A program made the position numbers and the translations under genes. This document shows positions 1-7,734 of a stretch of 40,436 bases of DNA, one piece after another (positions within the stretch are counted from its first letter, which is position 1; every line of letters starts with the position of its first letter). The stretch is taken from contig CASEML010000046.1 in the NCBI GenBank assembly GCA_949289145.1, positions 1 to 40,436 on the forward strand, written 5' to 3'. This DNA comes from an uncultured Eubacteriales bacterium. GTDB lineage: Bacteria; Bacillota; Clostridia; Lachnospirales; Lachnospiraceae. The notes beneath the pieces were generated by a model. That model ran no database searches. It worked only from the letters and a program-made list of their open reading frames with translations, and had not been told where the DNA came from.

Positions 1-16
1 TCTGTGTTAAATTCAT
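1..16 (-). CDS. Start of a gene leaving the left edge, possibly an IS110-type transposase
   Basis: On the minus strand a GGAGG ribosome binding site is followed eight bases later by ATG at position 16, and the reading frame opens as MNLTQ before the window ends. From memory, many IS110-family transposases of Clostridia begin with a similar MN(F/L)TQ, and the untranslated stretch upstream is structured, as in IS110 elements. Five residues prove nothing about the family. What is solid is only the good start site facing off the edge. Confidence 0.3.
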
Positions 17-20
17 TATT

Positions 21-93
21 GAAAACCTCCAGTATTGTTAAAGTGTTTTTTCATCCGCCAAGATGAACACCTTAATTGTACTTCGAGGTTTTC
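21..93. repeat. Inverted repeat GAAAACCTC / GAGGTTTTC with nested hairpin
   Basis: Nine-base arms at 21-29 and 85-93 are perfect inverted repeats. Between them, on the minus strand, a smaller stem forms from GTGTT and CATC against GATG and AACAC with a four-base bulge. The structure lies directly upstream of the edge ORF start at 16 and downstream of pncA. It could be the structured end of a mobile element, or a terminator-like leader; no T-run follows it in either direction. Confidence 0.45.
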
Positions 94-135
94 TTTTATT
101 CAATTGGCATTATTTCTGAATTACAGGAATGCTCC

Positions 136-660
136 TTATTTAACAATAATCTGACACATTTTCATTGCTTCTAAAGCATTGTTATGACTTTTCGGTGTTA
201 CACCTGCACAACACTGTGAATCTACGGCAATTTCTACTTCCGGCATATATGCCTTGACAAGCATGGCATTGGAAATAACACAAATATCTGTACACACTCC
301 AATAAAGGTAACCCGTTCTATTCCCTCTTTTTCGTTCATCTGCTTTAAATACCGGGCAAGTTCCACAGAACCAAAGGTATTTTTATCAAATATTCTTGCC
401 TTTTCCGGCTTTACCGCTGCCACACTTTCCTGCAACTGCCATCCGCTGCTTCCTTTTTTGCAATGTGGAACCGGCAGGTATTTTCCCTCCTGGGTATTCA
501 TATAATTATCATCATGAGTATCTCTTGTAAAAACCACTTCCCCATCAAAAGCAGTAATCTTTTCAACTACATTATCCAGAATTTTCACTGCTTCCTCTGT
601 TCCAAGAACTCCATCAACAAAGTCCTTTTGCATGTCTACCACAACCAAAACCTTTTTCAT
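136..660 (-). CDS. pncA: Nicotinamidase-type cysteine hydrolase (isochorismatase fold)
   Basis: A 174-residue cytosolic hydrolase of the isochorismatase superfamily. The N-terminal strand VVDMQKDF carries the catalytic Asp9, a DTHDDNY segment near residue 46 supplies acidic/His ligands, a Lys lies in the KNTFGS segment near 93, and the nucleophilic Cys sits in GVCTDICV near residue 124, giving the Asp-Lys-Cys triad of the family. Members deamidate nicotinamide to nicotinate for NAD salvage. The ATG overlaps the end of the upstream NrtR-type Nudix regulator by four bases (ATGA), so the two are co-transcribed and probably translationally coupled; that pairing is the main reason to prefer nicotinamidase over a generic isochorismatase-like hydrolase. 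Substrate is inferred. Confidence 0.78.
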   Translation of the reverse strand: MKKVLVVVDMQKDFVDGVLGTEEAVKILDNVVEKITAFDGEVVFTRDTHDDNYMNTQEGKYLPVPHCKKGSSGWQLQESVAAVKPEKARIFDKNTFGSVELARYLKQMNEKEGIERVTFIGVCTDICVISNAMLVKAYMPEVEIAVDSQCCAGVTPKSHNNALEAMKMCQIIVK

Positions 661-1352
661 AGCACAATCTCCTCTCTTTCTATCATCTGCTTTTTCAAGC
701 TACTCTTTCTCACATAAACCTTACTTGGCCTATGGGCTCCTTCTTTCCTAAGCTTGCCGGTATCTGCCACCATATCCTGTATACTTTTTCTAAAATTTGC
801 TTTATATAATTCCTTTCCCAATAAAATTTCATATACTTTCTGTAGCTGAGGCAAGGTAAATTCCTCTGGCAGAATATGAAATGCGATATCCGTATACGCT
901 GTTTTATTGCGAATACGTTCTCGCCCATATGCAATGATTTCCTTATGGTCAAAAGATAACTGACTTTCCGGCGCAAGCAGTTGATCCACTTCCGCAAAAA
1001 ACACCTCTGTAACTCGCTTTCCTGATTTCTCTGTGAGCTTTTCTCTTGGAATCAAAGCCATATAGGAAACGGAAATAACCCGCCCTCTGGGATCTCGTCT
1101 GCAATCGTCCCCCCATGTGTACAGCTGCTCTAAATATATAGGCTCTGTGATTCCTGTTTCTTCCTCAAGACACCTTCTGGCTGCATGTGCCAAAGTTTCC
1201 TCCTGCGCCACTGCCACTCCCGGCAATGCCAGCAGACCTTGAAAAGGTTCCTGCTCTCTTCGCACCATCAAAATCTTTAACCTGTCATCTTCTATGGTAA
1301 ATAAAAGAAAATCCACTGCAACCGCTATCTTATCGTGACCTGACTTATCCAT
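657..1352 (-). CDS. nrtR: NrtR-type Nudix-domain transcriptional regulator
   Basis: This 231-residue protein has an N-terminal Nudix fold (about residues 8-135) and a C-terminal winged-helix-like part (about 150-225, with TLPQLQKVYEILLGKEL and FRKSIQDM). The Nudix box is degenerate: at the position of the usual R-E pair the sequence reads R-C (AARRCLEEETG), so hydrolysis is likely lost, as is known for NrtR regulators that sense ADP-ribose or related NAD intermediates. It is followed with a 4-bp overlap by the nicotinamidase gene. An inverted-repeat element covers its own promoter, consistent with autorepression of an nrtR-pncA operon. An active Nudix hydrolase is the alternative. Confidence 0.78.
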   Translation of the reverse strand: MDKSGHDKIAVAVDFLLFTIEDDRLKILMVRREQEPFQGLLALPGVAVAQEETLAHAARRCLEEETGITEPIYLEQLYTWGDDCRRDPRGRVISVSYMALIPREKLTEKSGKRVTEVFFAEVDQLLAPESQLSFDHKEIIAYGRERIRNKTAYTDIAFHILPEEFTLPQLQKVYEILLGKELYKANFRKSIQDMVADTGKLRKEGAHRPSKVYVRKSSLKKQMIEREEIVL

Positions 1353-1373
1353 TTATATCTCCTTTCTTTCTAG

Positions 1374-1423
1374 TTAGTAGTATCTTCATACTTAATATTA
1401 GTATATTTTTGCTACTAAGTCAA
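1374..1423 (-). promoter_or_regulatory. nrtR-pncA promoter with nested operator-like inverted repeats
   Basis: On the minus strand there is a -35 TTGACT (1418-1423), a 17-bp spacer and a -10 TAATAT (1395-1400). Two nested inverted repeats cover it: outer arms TTAGTAG (1374-1380) and CTACTAA (1412-1418), and inner arms ATACT (1388-1392) and AGTAT (1400-1404). An operator overlapping both promoter hexamers fits repression by the NrtR-type protein encoded just downstream. The regulator-site pairing is inferred. Confidence 0.6.
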
Positions 1424-1534
1424 GCATTTTTTTCTGCTACATATATTGTAATTTCCACTTTTTTTCTTCGAAATAATGTCGTATAATGTGTTGGAATCAA
1501 AAAAGACAAGGATAATAAAAAGGACTGTAAACCT

Positions 1535-2368
1535 ATGACAAATGAAATGCAGAAAAAAGGATACTTAGAAAGTGAATTCAAATTGTTTCATTTAGTAGAT
1601 GACAAATTACGTATTTTTGAATATCATTATCATGATTTTTATAAACTGCTGATTCCCTTAAGGGGAAATGTAAGTTATTTTATTGAGGGCAAGGAATATG
1701 TTTTGAAACCTTATGACACACTTTTGCTCAGCCCCGGAGAACTGCACAAACCTATCATCTTAGATAACTCTCCTTACGAGAGAATAATTTTCTATATATC
1801 TGCAGAATATTTTTCCGGAACAATGGATGGTGTTTACAATTTAAACCAGTGTTTTGTGCAGGCACAAGAGAAACAGTCAAACCTGATACGCCAAAAATCT
1901 CCTTCACCAAAACTTCAATCCATTGTACAAGAATTGCTGCTTTCCTTAAGTGAAGAAGATTTTTCACAAACTTTGTTTCAGAAAATAAAAATTACGGAAT
2001 ACCTGATCTGGCTGAACCGTATTTTGTTAAAAGATACCAAGACCTTCACCTCTGCCGCCACTGCAAATCCTACCGTTTTAAAGATAATTTCTTTTATTAA
2101 TGAGCATATTGCAGAGGATTTGTCCATAGAAATAATTGCTGCCGCACTTTTCCTGCATCCTTCCTATATCATGCATTTATTTAAAGCCGAAACTAATTAT
2201 ACCATTGGAAAATACATTACGGAAAAACGCTTGTATTTATGCAATCACTATATCAGAGAAGGTTTGTCCGTTACAGAAGCATGCTTCCGAAGCGGTTTTA
2301 ACAGTTATGGTGCTTTTTACCATGCTTACAGGAAACGCTATGGGAAATCTCCAAAGAAGGTGGTGTAA
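1535..2368 (+). CDS. AraC-family transcriptional regulator with cupin sensor domain
   Basis: A 277-residue regulator. The N-terminal part (to about residue 90) is an AraC-type cupin with HYHDFYKLLIPLRG and the LLSPGELHKP turn; the C-terminal 100 residues hold two helix-turn-helix units typical of AraC/XylS proteins, the first at AEDLSIEIIAAALFLHPSYI and the second ending in GFNSYGAFYHAYRKRYGKSP. It binds DNA in the cytosol and normally responds to a small ligand, often a sugar. It is one of few plus-strand genes and is divergent from nrtR. An AAAGGA site lies about ten bases before the ATG. Neighbours on its 3' side are pseudogenes, so its target is unclear. Confidence 0.85.
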   Translation: MTNEMQKKGYLESEFKLFHLVDDKLRIFEYHYHDFYKLLIPLRGNVSYFIEGKEYVLKPYDTLLLSPGELHKPIILDNSPYERIIFYISAEYFSGTMDGVYNLNQCFVQAQEKQSNLIRQKSPSPKLQSIVQELLLSLSEEDFSQTLFQKIKITEYLIWLNRILLKDTKTFTSAATANPTVLKIISFINEHIAEDLSIEIIAAALFLHPSYIMHLFKAETNYTIGKYITEKRLYLCNHYIREGLSVTEACFRSGFNSYGAFYHAYRKRYGKSPKKVV

Positions 2369-2397
2369 TCAATATTATAGAAAAAAAATTACACCAC
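2360..2397. repeat. Inverted repeat across the araC stop codon
   Basis: Ten-base perfect arms GTGGTGTAAT (2360-2369) and ATTACACCAC (2388-2397) are separated by 18 AT-rich bases. The stop codon of the AraC gene lies inside the left arm. No T-run follows on either strand, so it may be a 3'-end stabilising hairpin or a weak bidirectional terminator between convergent genes. Confidence 0.5.
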
Positions 2398-2483
2398 ACG
2401 CTCCTTCCTTGCCATAATAAAATATGTTGATATAAAATTGCTTTACCACAGTTTATGATAAATGCCTATCATATCTGCTTTTG

Positions 2484-3464
2484 TTACTTCTTTTCTAGTA
2501 TTTCCCGGGCTGCCGCTTCATCTGAAGTTTCGCTTCCCGCCACACCAATTTCTCTTGCAATATCAGCAAACCTGTCATAGCAGCCGTCTACAGCAAAACT
2601 CAAACATTCTTTTATCAGCATTGCATTGGATATTCCATGGGCCACATGAAATAATGCACCAATAGGACGGCTCATTCCATGTACAATGGTAACGGAGGAA
2701 TTATTAATGCAAACACCTGCTTCAAAGGCTGCCATAGACATTTCTTCTCTTGCTTTCCTATTTTCTCCGTCTTTATATGCCTTCGGAAGATATTTGAAAA
2801 TCCTTTTTATAGCAGAAATTGCATACATATCTGTCAATGAATTTGCTTTTTTAGAGGTATAAGCTTCCACTGCATGAGTTAAAGCATCCCTACCTGTAGC
2901 TGCAGTCACACTTTGAGGTGCAGAAATAGTAAATTCATAATCAATGACTGCAAGTTTTGGAAAAAGCTGCTCTCCCTTTAACAGCATTTTTATATCATTT
3001 TTTGTATCTGTAATTATTGTAACTTTTGTAGTCTCTGAACCGGTCCCTGCTGTTGTTGGTATTAATACCAACGGCGGAAATTCTCCTGCGATTTCTTCTC
3101 CGCTATAGTCTGCAATATTTCCCTCCAACACAGTCATTGCCATAATTGCTTTTGCAGAGTCTAAAGGACTTCCGCCGCCAATACCGATACAAAAGTCACA
3201 CGCTGCTTTTCGGTAGCTTTGCACACCTTGCTCTATCATTTCATCTGTGGGTTCTCCTAAAATATCATGAAACACTTCATATGCTATATTCCATGCTTCT
3301 AATTTGTCCGTCAGCTTTTTTTAAATTCCCGATTTTGTTATAACCTTACCAGTAACAATAAATGCTTTTTTTCCAAATCCTTTTATTACTGCTTCGCATT
3401 GGTCTAATGCATTGCTGCCAAATACACATCTTTCCGGTACTGTAAAATGATATGCCATTTTCAT
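2484..3464 (-). pseudogene. Iron-containing alcohol dehydrogenase, broken by an in-frame stop and 3' truncation
   Basis: The start at 3464 follows a GAAGGG site and opens MKMAYHFTVPERCVFGSNAL, the usual start of iron (Fe-ADH type III) alcohol dehydrogenases. After SGI the frame meets TAA at 3321-3323 and then continues in the same frame as KKLTDKLEAW and on through GIGGGSPLDSAKAI (the NAD-binding glycine motif) and the metal-ligand region HAVEAYTS and HGMSRPIGALFHVAHGI. A single T-to-A change of a TTA Leu codon would create this stop. The 3' end is also short: the frame ends at EILEKK about 60 residues before the normal C-terminus, with nothing homologous behind. The inner ATG at 3275 could only give a fragment lacking the first strand. 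It is probably dead. Confidence 0.82.
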
Positions 3465-3492
3465 CTTCCCTTCTATATTTACGGATTTATAG

Positions 3493-3707
3493 GAACTCGT
3501 TATCCACAACAGCAAGAACTCTTAGGAAATGTAAAAGCAAGTCTTTTTGTAACAGTAGAACCGATTTTTAGTGCATTGATGGCATTTTTCTTTTTAGACG
3601 TTACTTTTACCAAGCTCGATATTGTTGGTTTTATATGTATCATTAGTGCCATCTGGCTTGCTGCCTTTAAGACACTAAGAAAAGAAACCACCGAAAAATA
3701 TCAATAA
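3493..3707 (+). pseudogene. C-terminal fragment of an EamA/DMT-family permease
   Basis: The plus-strand frame LGNVKASLFVTVEPIFSALMAFFFL through GFICIISAIWLAAF matches the last two transmembrane helices of EamA (drug/metabolite transporter) proteins, which are normally ten-helix proteins of about 300 residues. There is no upstream part: the DNA 5' of it is the start of the iron alcohol dehydrogenase gene on the other strand. It looks like a leftover from a deletion whose other end lies in the dehydrogenase promoter region. The frame ends with a normal stop at 3707. Confidence 0.7.
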
Positions 3708-3753
3708 GAAATGAGACTTTTTTACTGCCTTTTGAGCCGAAAGGTACTCAGCT

Positions 3754-4102
3754 TTACGGCTCCGGGCAGCAACTATACAGCTGCCAATTTTTCAAAATAG
3801 AATACATTTTCATATCTAAAACCTTTTCGTTCTTTACTGCATTGCATCGAAGCGTACCTTCATATTGAAATCCCGCTTTTTCAAGTACACGGCAAGAGCC
3901 AATGTTGTAAGCAAAAGGCTCTGCATATATGCGGATAATATCGGTGTCATTTTCCTCAGCAGAAAGCAATGGCAGAAATATATTCCTTCCCATCCTGCTC
4001 GGTGTAAGGGTACGGCAAACCGTCCCTCAAATTGTCTTGAACTTTTTTATTTGATGTGGCAAACATTAAATCTTTTGCATCATCTATTCTCCACTTTCTG
4101 AT
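3754..4102 (-). pseudogene. GNAT acetyltransferase remnant with frameshift and internal deletion
   Basis: Two minus-strand frames together read as a RimJ/RimL-like N-acetyltransferase. The first (from about 4102) gives IRKWRIDDAKDLMFATSN and then GLPYPYTEQDGKEYISA, the common start of the family; one extra T near 3968 shifts the frame into LSAEENDT. That is joined directly to DIIRIYAEPFAYNIGSCR and VLEKAGFQYEGTLR, the acetyl-CoA binding and C-terminal part. About 55 residues of the core between them are missing, so even without the frameshift the protein could not fold normally. The original start region is also not clear. Confidence 0.75.
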
Positions 4103-4146
4103 TTAACATATCATAATCTTTTCCTGCACCGAAGCTGACTTATTAT

Positions 4147-4857
4147 TTACTCAACCCTTTTCATTGATTTCTTTATTTTCAAGCTCTTCAAGTATGCCTT
4201 TTGTTCTGCGGAGATCCGGTAACTCTCCACTGCCTTCTGAATCGCCTTGTTATGCGTCCATATATCCAAACGATTCTGTTCTATGTATGGCAGCGCAGCC
4301 GCAGGCTGTTTTGCCAATGCGGTTGCAAAATACCATGCAATCATCATATTTACATAGTATTCCTCTGACCGGATTGCTGCCACCCACTCTATATACTCTT
4401 TCTGAAAATCCTCATCCAGATAATGTGTCATTAACATCTCAATCCCATAACGTATCGTATAAGTTTGTTCTGATGCAAGCCAGATTTTTATCTCTTCCAA
4501 CAACTCTGTACGGTGCTTTTTAAATACTTTCGGTGACATTAAATCACAAGTGGCCCAATTATCTACATAAGGCAGAAATTTATTGACGGCTTCTATACAT
4601 TCTGTATAATCTTTTATTGTTTCTATTAAACATCCATGAAGATTATTTTCATCATAATAAAAATGGGGCAGCATGTAAATGTATTTCATGTATTCCGACT
4701 CTTTTGCCAGTTCTTTCGCGAGCTTTCGCAATACTGGTGTTCGCACTCCGATGATGGTATCTGGATTTACGGTAGGCATCAACCTGCTGTGAAATTCTTT
4801 GTATTCTTTATCCTGCAATGCAAATAATCTATTTTTAATATCCTTTTCTATGTCCAT
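4147..4857 (-). CDS. AlkD-like DNA alkylation repair protein (HEAT-repeat glycosylase)
   Basis: A 236-residue all-helical protein of the AlkC/AlkD family, which excises N3- and N7-alkylated purines without flipping the base. The sequence shows repeated helix pairs and the conserved segment VDNWATCDLMSPKVF with the Asp that corresponds to the catalytic Asp of AlkD, plus RYGIEMLMTHYL and MMIAWYFATALAKQ typical of the family. I start it at 4857, where ATG follows a GTGAGG site; the frame is open for 20 more residues upstream but without a binding site. It lies just past the terminator of the Spx/ArsC gene and probably has its own promoter. A cytosolic role in base-excision repair is expected. 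Confidence 0.82.
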   Translation of the reverse strand: MDIEKDIKNRLFALQDKEYKEFHSRLMPTVNPDTIIGVRTPVLRKLAKELAKESEYMKYIYMLPHFYYDENNLHGCLIETIKDYTECIEAVNKFLPYVDNWATCDLMSPKVFKKHRTELLEEIKIWLASEQTYTIRYGIEMLMTHYLDEDFQKEYIEWVAAIRSEEYYVNMMIAWYFATALAKQPAAALPYIEQNRLDIWTHNKAIQKAVESYRISAEQKAYLKSLKIKKSMKRVE

Positions 4858-4931
4858 TATGTTTTCCTCACTTGTCAATCTTTTTCTTTTAAAGATTATA
4901 TCATACTTTTTTGACACTATAAGATAGAAAT

Positions 4932-4955
4932 AGAAGTTAGCCTTTGCTAACTTCT
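4932..4955 (-). terminator. Rho-independent terminator after the Spx/ArsC gene
   Basis: A perfect ten-base stem AGAAGTTAGC (4932-4941) / GCTAACTTCT (4946-4955) with a four-base loop overlaps the stop codon of the Spx/ArsC gene. On the minus strand it is followed by TATTTCTATCTTAT. It should end that transcript before the AlkD-like gene. Confidence 0.75.
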
Positions 4956-5310
4956 ATCCTAAATATTCCTCCCACTCTTTTTCCTTCATACCTATTAACA
5001 CGGTATTCTCTGTCACTAAAATTGGACGCTTTACCAGCATACCATCATAAGCTAAAAGCTTCAGTTGCTCTTCTTCTGACATATCTGGTAATTTATTTTT
5101 CAAATCCATCTCCCGATACAGCATGCCGCTGGTATTAAAAAAGCGTTTTAAAGGAAGACCGCTCATCTTCTGCCATTTCTTCAATTCTTCTGCCGTTGGA
5201 TTCTGCTCCTTGATATCACGGTCAATATAAGTAATATTATGTTCTTCTAACCACTTCTTACCACGCTTGCAGGTTGTACATTTTGGGTATTCTACTAAGG
5301 TTATATTCAT
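4954..5310 (-). CDS. Spx/ArsC/MgsR-family thioredoxin-fold protein
   Basis: This 118-residue protein has the ArsC/Spx fold. The redox motif is CTTC at residues 11-14 (YPKCTTCKRGKKWLEEH), followed by the IKEQNPTAEELKKW segment and the conserved KRPILVT strand and loop. Family members are either thiol-dependent arsenate reductases or, in Firmicutes, Spx-like proteins that bind the RNA polymerase alpha subunit under disulfide stress. The CxxC is intact. No arsenic resistance genes are nearby, so an oxidative-stress or generic reductase role is more likely than arsenate detoxification. It has a terminator across its stop codon and starts 30 bp after the foldase gene ends, so it may be the second gene of that unit. 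Confidence 0.82.
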   Translation of the reverse strand: MNITLVEYPKCTTCKRGKKWLEEHNITYIDRDIKEQNPTAEELKKWQKMSGLPLKRFFNTSGMLYREMDLKNKLPDMSEEEQLKLLAYDGMLVKRPILVTENTVLIGMKEKEWEEYLG

Positions 5311-5340
5311 GGTTTTTCCTCCTGTTTTATATTAGACCGC

Positions 5341-6378
5341 CTACTCTTGCTGCAGCCCAAACACTTCATTATACACTTCAAAAAACGTCATATTAGTAAT
5401 ATTTTTATCATCGGTAAATGTAATCTGTTCCCATAATTTATCATTGAATTGAGAAGCCTGTCGATTAACAAATTCGTTATACACATCGTCAAAAGCTTTT
5501 GTTTTTCTCTGTTCCACAATAGCTGCTTTATTGGCATCCGTTTCTGCCCGGTCAAAGTTGCTGATGCATTTTATGATTACATACCCATATGAGGTTTCTA
5601 TAATGTCACTGATCTGATCTGTTTCCAAATTAAAGGCTGCCTCCTCCAAAGGCTTTTCCTTTTCCCCTTTTCCAAAGGTAAATTCAATCACTTCGTCCTC
5701 ACTGTTTTTTTCTGCAATATCCCTAAAATCTGCTCCCTTTGCCTGTACCTGTTTCAAAACCTCCTGTGCCTTTTTATACTGCTCACTCTTTTTACCCTCT
5801 GCAGACTCCCCGCCAAAAGCAAACAAAATCTGCTGTACTGTAATCTTTCTTGCTTCATCATCACTAACTTCGGTATCCACATCCTTGGTAATTTCTTGAT
5901 ACACCTTATTTGCCAGCGCATATTCCCTGTATAAGGTTGCTACTGCGTCCTCTGTAATTCCCATATAAGAAATTTCACTGCCATTTAAGGAAGAAAAATA
6001 TTTTTTTGCAGCCTCTGCAACCTTTTTTTCCTCCTGCTCATCCAGTGTAATTTTATATTCCTCTGCCAACAATGTCATAGTCTTAATTTGTGCGATCTGT
6101 CCAAGAATCGTTTCTTTTAAGTAAGATTCCAAAGTAACACCTCCGAAATCCCGCTCCCACATGTCCACTCCAAGAATATTTTCATACTGCTTTTGTGCAG
6201 TAGTCAGATACACCTTCAATTCCGGCAACGTACAGACATTATCGCCAATGCGAAAGACTTCTGTATCAGACAGTCTTCCCATAAAAATTGTAGAATTTGT
6301 GCCATTACATGATGTCAGATATGTAAGGCTAAGACCAACACAAAGTAATAATGCTGCTGCTTTTTTAATTTTCTTCAT
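5341..6378 (-). CDS. PrsA/SurA-like peptidyl-prolyl isomerase lipoprotein
   Basis: A 345-residue exported foldase. The N-terminus is a lipoprotein signal (MKKIKK, hydrophobic stretch, LTSC lipobox with Cys near 24). Residues about 80-160 form the helical SurA-N-like chaperone part, and about 175-285 are a parvulin (PPIC) domain: VQQILFAF, then KAQEVLKQVQAKGADFRDIA, FGKGE and TSYGYVIIKC. It would sit on the outer face of the membrane and assist folding of secreted proteins. It has its own promoter and precedes the Spx/ArsC gene by 30 bp. Its other neighbour, a secreted beta-lactamase, is a possible client, but that is only inference. Confidence 0.88.
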   Translation of the reverse strand: MKKIKKAAALLLCVGLSLTYLTSCNGTNSTIFMGRLSDTEVFRIGDNVCTLPELKVYLTTAQKQYENILGVDMWERDFGGVTLESYLKETILGQIAQIKTMTLLAEEYKITLDEQEEKKVAEAAKKYFSSLNGSEISYMGITEDAVATLYREYALANKVYQEITKDVDTEVSDDEARKITVQQILFAFGGESAEGKKSEQYKKAQEVLKQVQAKGADFRDIAEKNSEDEVIEFTFGKGEKEKPLEEAAFNLETDQISDIIETSYGYVIIKCISNFDRAETDANKAAIVEQRKTKAFDDVYNEFVNRQASQFNDKLWEQITFTDDKNITNMTFFEVYNEVFGLQQE

Positions 6379-6500
6379 CTATCTATATACTCCCATTTTT
6401 CTCTTTAACTATTATCCTATTCACTCCATCACCGGCACGAATATGCTTTGCACATTTTCTATTGCCGCAAACTATATGGAAGAATTTTACAATCGTATAA

Positions 6501-6529
6501 ATTATAGCAAAAATAGTATATAATAGCAA
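6501..6529 (-). promoter_or_regulatory. Promoter of the foldase gene
   Basis: On the minus strand there is -35 TTGCTA (6524-6529), a 17-bp spacer and a perfect -10 TATAAT (6501-6506). It lies 123 bp upstream of the foldase start. The 227-bp gap between this gene and the beta-lactamase holds nothing else that I recognise. Confidence 0.6.
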
Positions 6530-6605
6530 TTAGAATTTGCATTAACATCTTTGTATCACCTGATCATTCAATGTAATTTTGTCTCCGCACCGTGTATTAG
6601 CAACC

Positions 6606-7580
6606 TCAACTCAAATAAGCGAAAACAATATTTGCAGCAATTTCCCTCGCTTTTGTGCTGGACACATCTTTATCATCTGTTTCACCCAAATATACACAAA
6701 AATAAACCCTTTTTTCAGGAGTATCTGCAAAACCTGTAAACCATGCATCAACGACAACACCATAACTCATACCCATTCCTGTTTTTCCATAAATCAAAAT
6801 ATTTGACTCACCTAACTCGGATAGCAACATAACCTCTTCTAATTGGCTTCGTGTTGCTTCTAAGTAATTAGTATTATCGCCGAAAATGCGTTCCATAACT
6901 TCTACCTGTTCTTTTGGCGAGATCAACAATGATGATTCAATCCAGAAACCAGTTAAAGCCGGATTGCTATTATTTGTATTTAATTCTCCATTCCAATCAG
7001 AAATATCGCAATTACCATATTGAAGTTTATTTAACTCATCCTGCATCATATCTTTTCCAATTTCATCAATAACCTGGCGAAAATACCAGACGCAAGAGGT
7101 GCGAAATGCATCAGAAAAATCAATATTCCTATTCCAATTCTCGTTCCAGAATATTTCTCTGCTCCAGATGCGCGTAGAATTATCAGGTTCAATTATTCCA
7201 TTTTCCAAAGCAATCAAAGAAGAAATTATTTTAAAGGTAGAGCATGGTGAACGCCGAGTAAGAGCTAATTCCTGATTATATAATTGATAGCAGTTTTCAG
7301 CAGGATCATAGACAACAGCAGCACCATTAATTTCTCCAAAATAATTTGACCAATCCACTTCTGTAATAACTTCTTCCTGAATTTCGTCTGTTGCTGTCCC
7401 AGTTTGCTCTATTCCTTCTATAGATGTTTCTTTTGTTGGGATTATCTCTTCCGGTGCCTGCACTTCCACCGGCTGATTATCAGTCAGGGTATCGCTGTCT
7501 CTTGTACAACCCGTCAAAGTTAAAACTGAAAGTAATAAAACATAATAACAAATTTTTATAGATATATCTATTTTTCTCAT
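6606..7580 (-). CDS. Class D (OXA/CDD-like) beta-lactamase lipoprotein
   Basis: The 324-residue protein carries every class D signature: the active-site STFK at 114-117 (Ser nucleophile, carboxylatable Lys), SCV at 162-164, YGN at 188-190, FWIESSL at 212-218 (with the omega-loop Trp) and KTG at 266-268. The N-terminus is a lipoprotein signal with the lipobox LTGC (Cys25), then about 50 acidic linker residues before the catalytic domain. It should be tethered to the outer face of the membrane. I start at 7580, where ATG follows GGGGAAG; a GTG four codons upstream overlaps that site. The full motif set favours an active enzyme over a BlaR1-type sensor, which would have four helices and a protease. 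Clostridial relatives such as CDD enzymes are known. Confidence 0.87.
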   Translation of the reverse strand: MRKIDISIKICYYVLLLSVLTLTGCTRDSDTLTDNQPVEVQAPEEIIPTKETSIEGIEQTGTATDEIQEEVITEVDWSNYFGEINGAAVVYDPAENCYQLYNQELALTRRSPCSTFKIISSLIALENGIIEPDNSTRIWSREIFWNENWNRNIDFSDAFRTSCVWYFRQVIDEIGKDMMQDELNKLQYGNCDISDWNGELNTNNSNPALTGFWIESSLLISPKEQVEVMERIFGDNTNYLEATRSQLEEVMLLSELGESNILIYGKTGMGMSYGVVVDAWFTGFADTPEKRVYFCVYLGETDDKDVSSTKAREIAANIVFAYLS

Positions 7581-7592
7581 ACTCTTCCCCAC

Positions 7593-7622
7593 TACAATTT
7601 CCGATTTGTAACTCTGATTATA
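7593..7622 (-). promoter_or_regulatory. Beta-lactamase -10 box with adjacent inverted repeat
   Basis: A perfect TATAAT on the minus strand (7617-7622) lies just upstream of an inverted repeat, TACAA (7593-7597) and TTGTA (7606-7610) with eight bases between. The repeat would be at or just after the transcription start, where BlaI/MecI-type repressors (sites built on TACA...TGTA) often bind. I see no good -35 and no blaI/blaR1 in the window, so this is weak. Confidence 0.35.
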
Positions 7623-7734
7623 TCATAAAATCCATCGCTTTCCTATACTGATTCCACTTTTGCTTTCTTGCACTACAAGGTAAAGCGCTCTGTCAAAACA
7701 CACCAAAGTGTTGCCAAAACGCTTGATCAGTACA

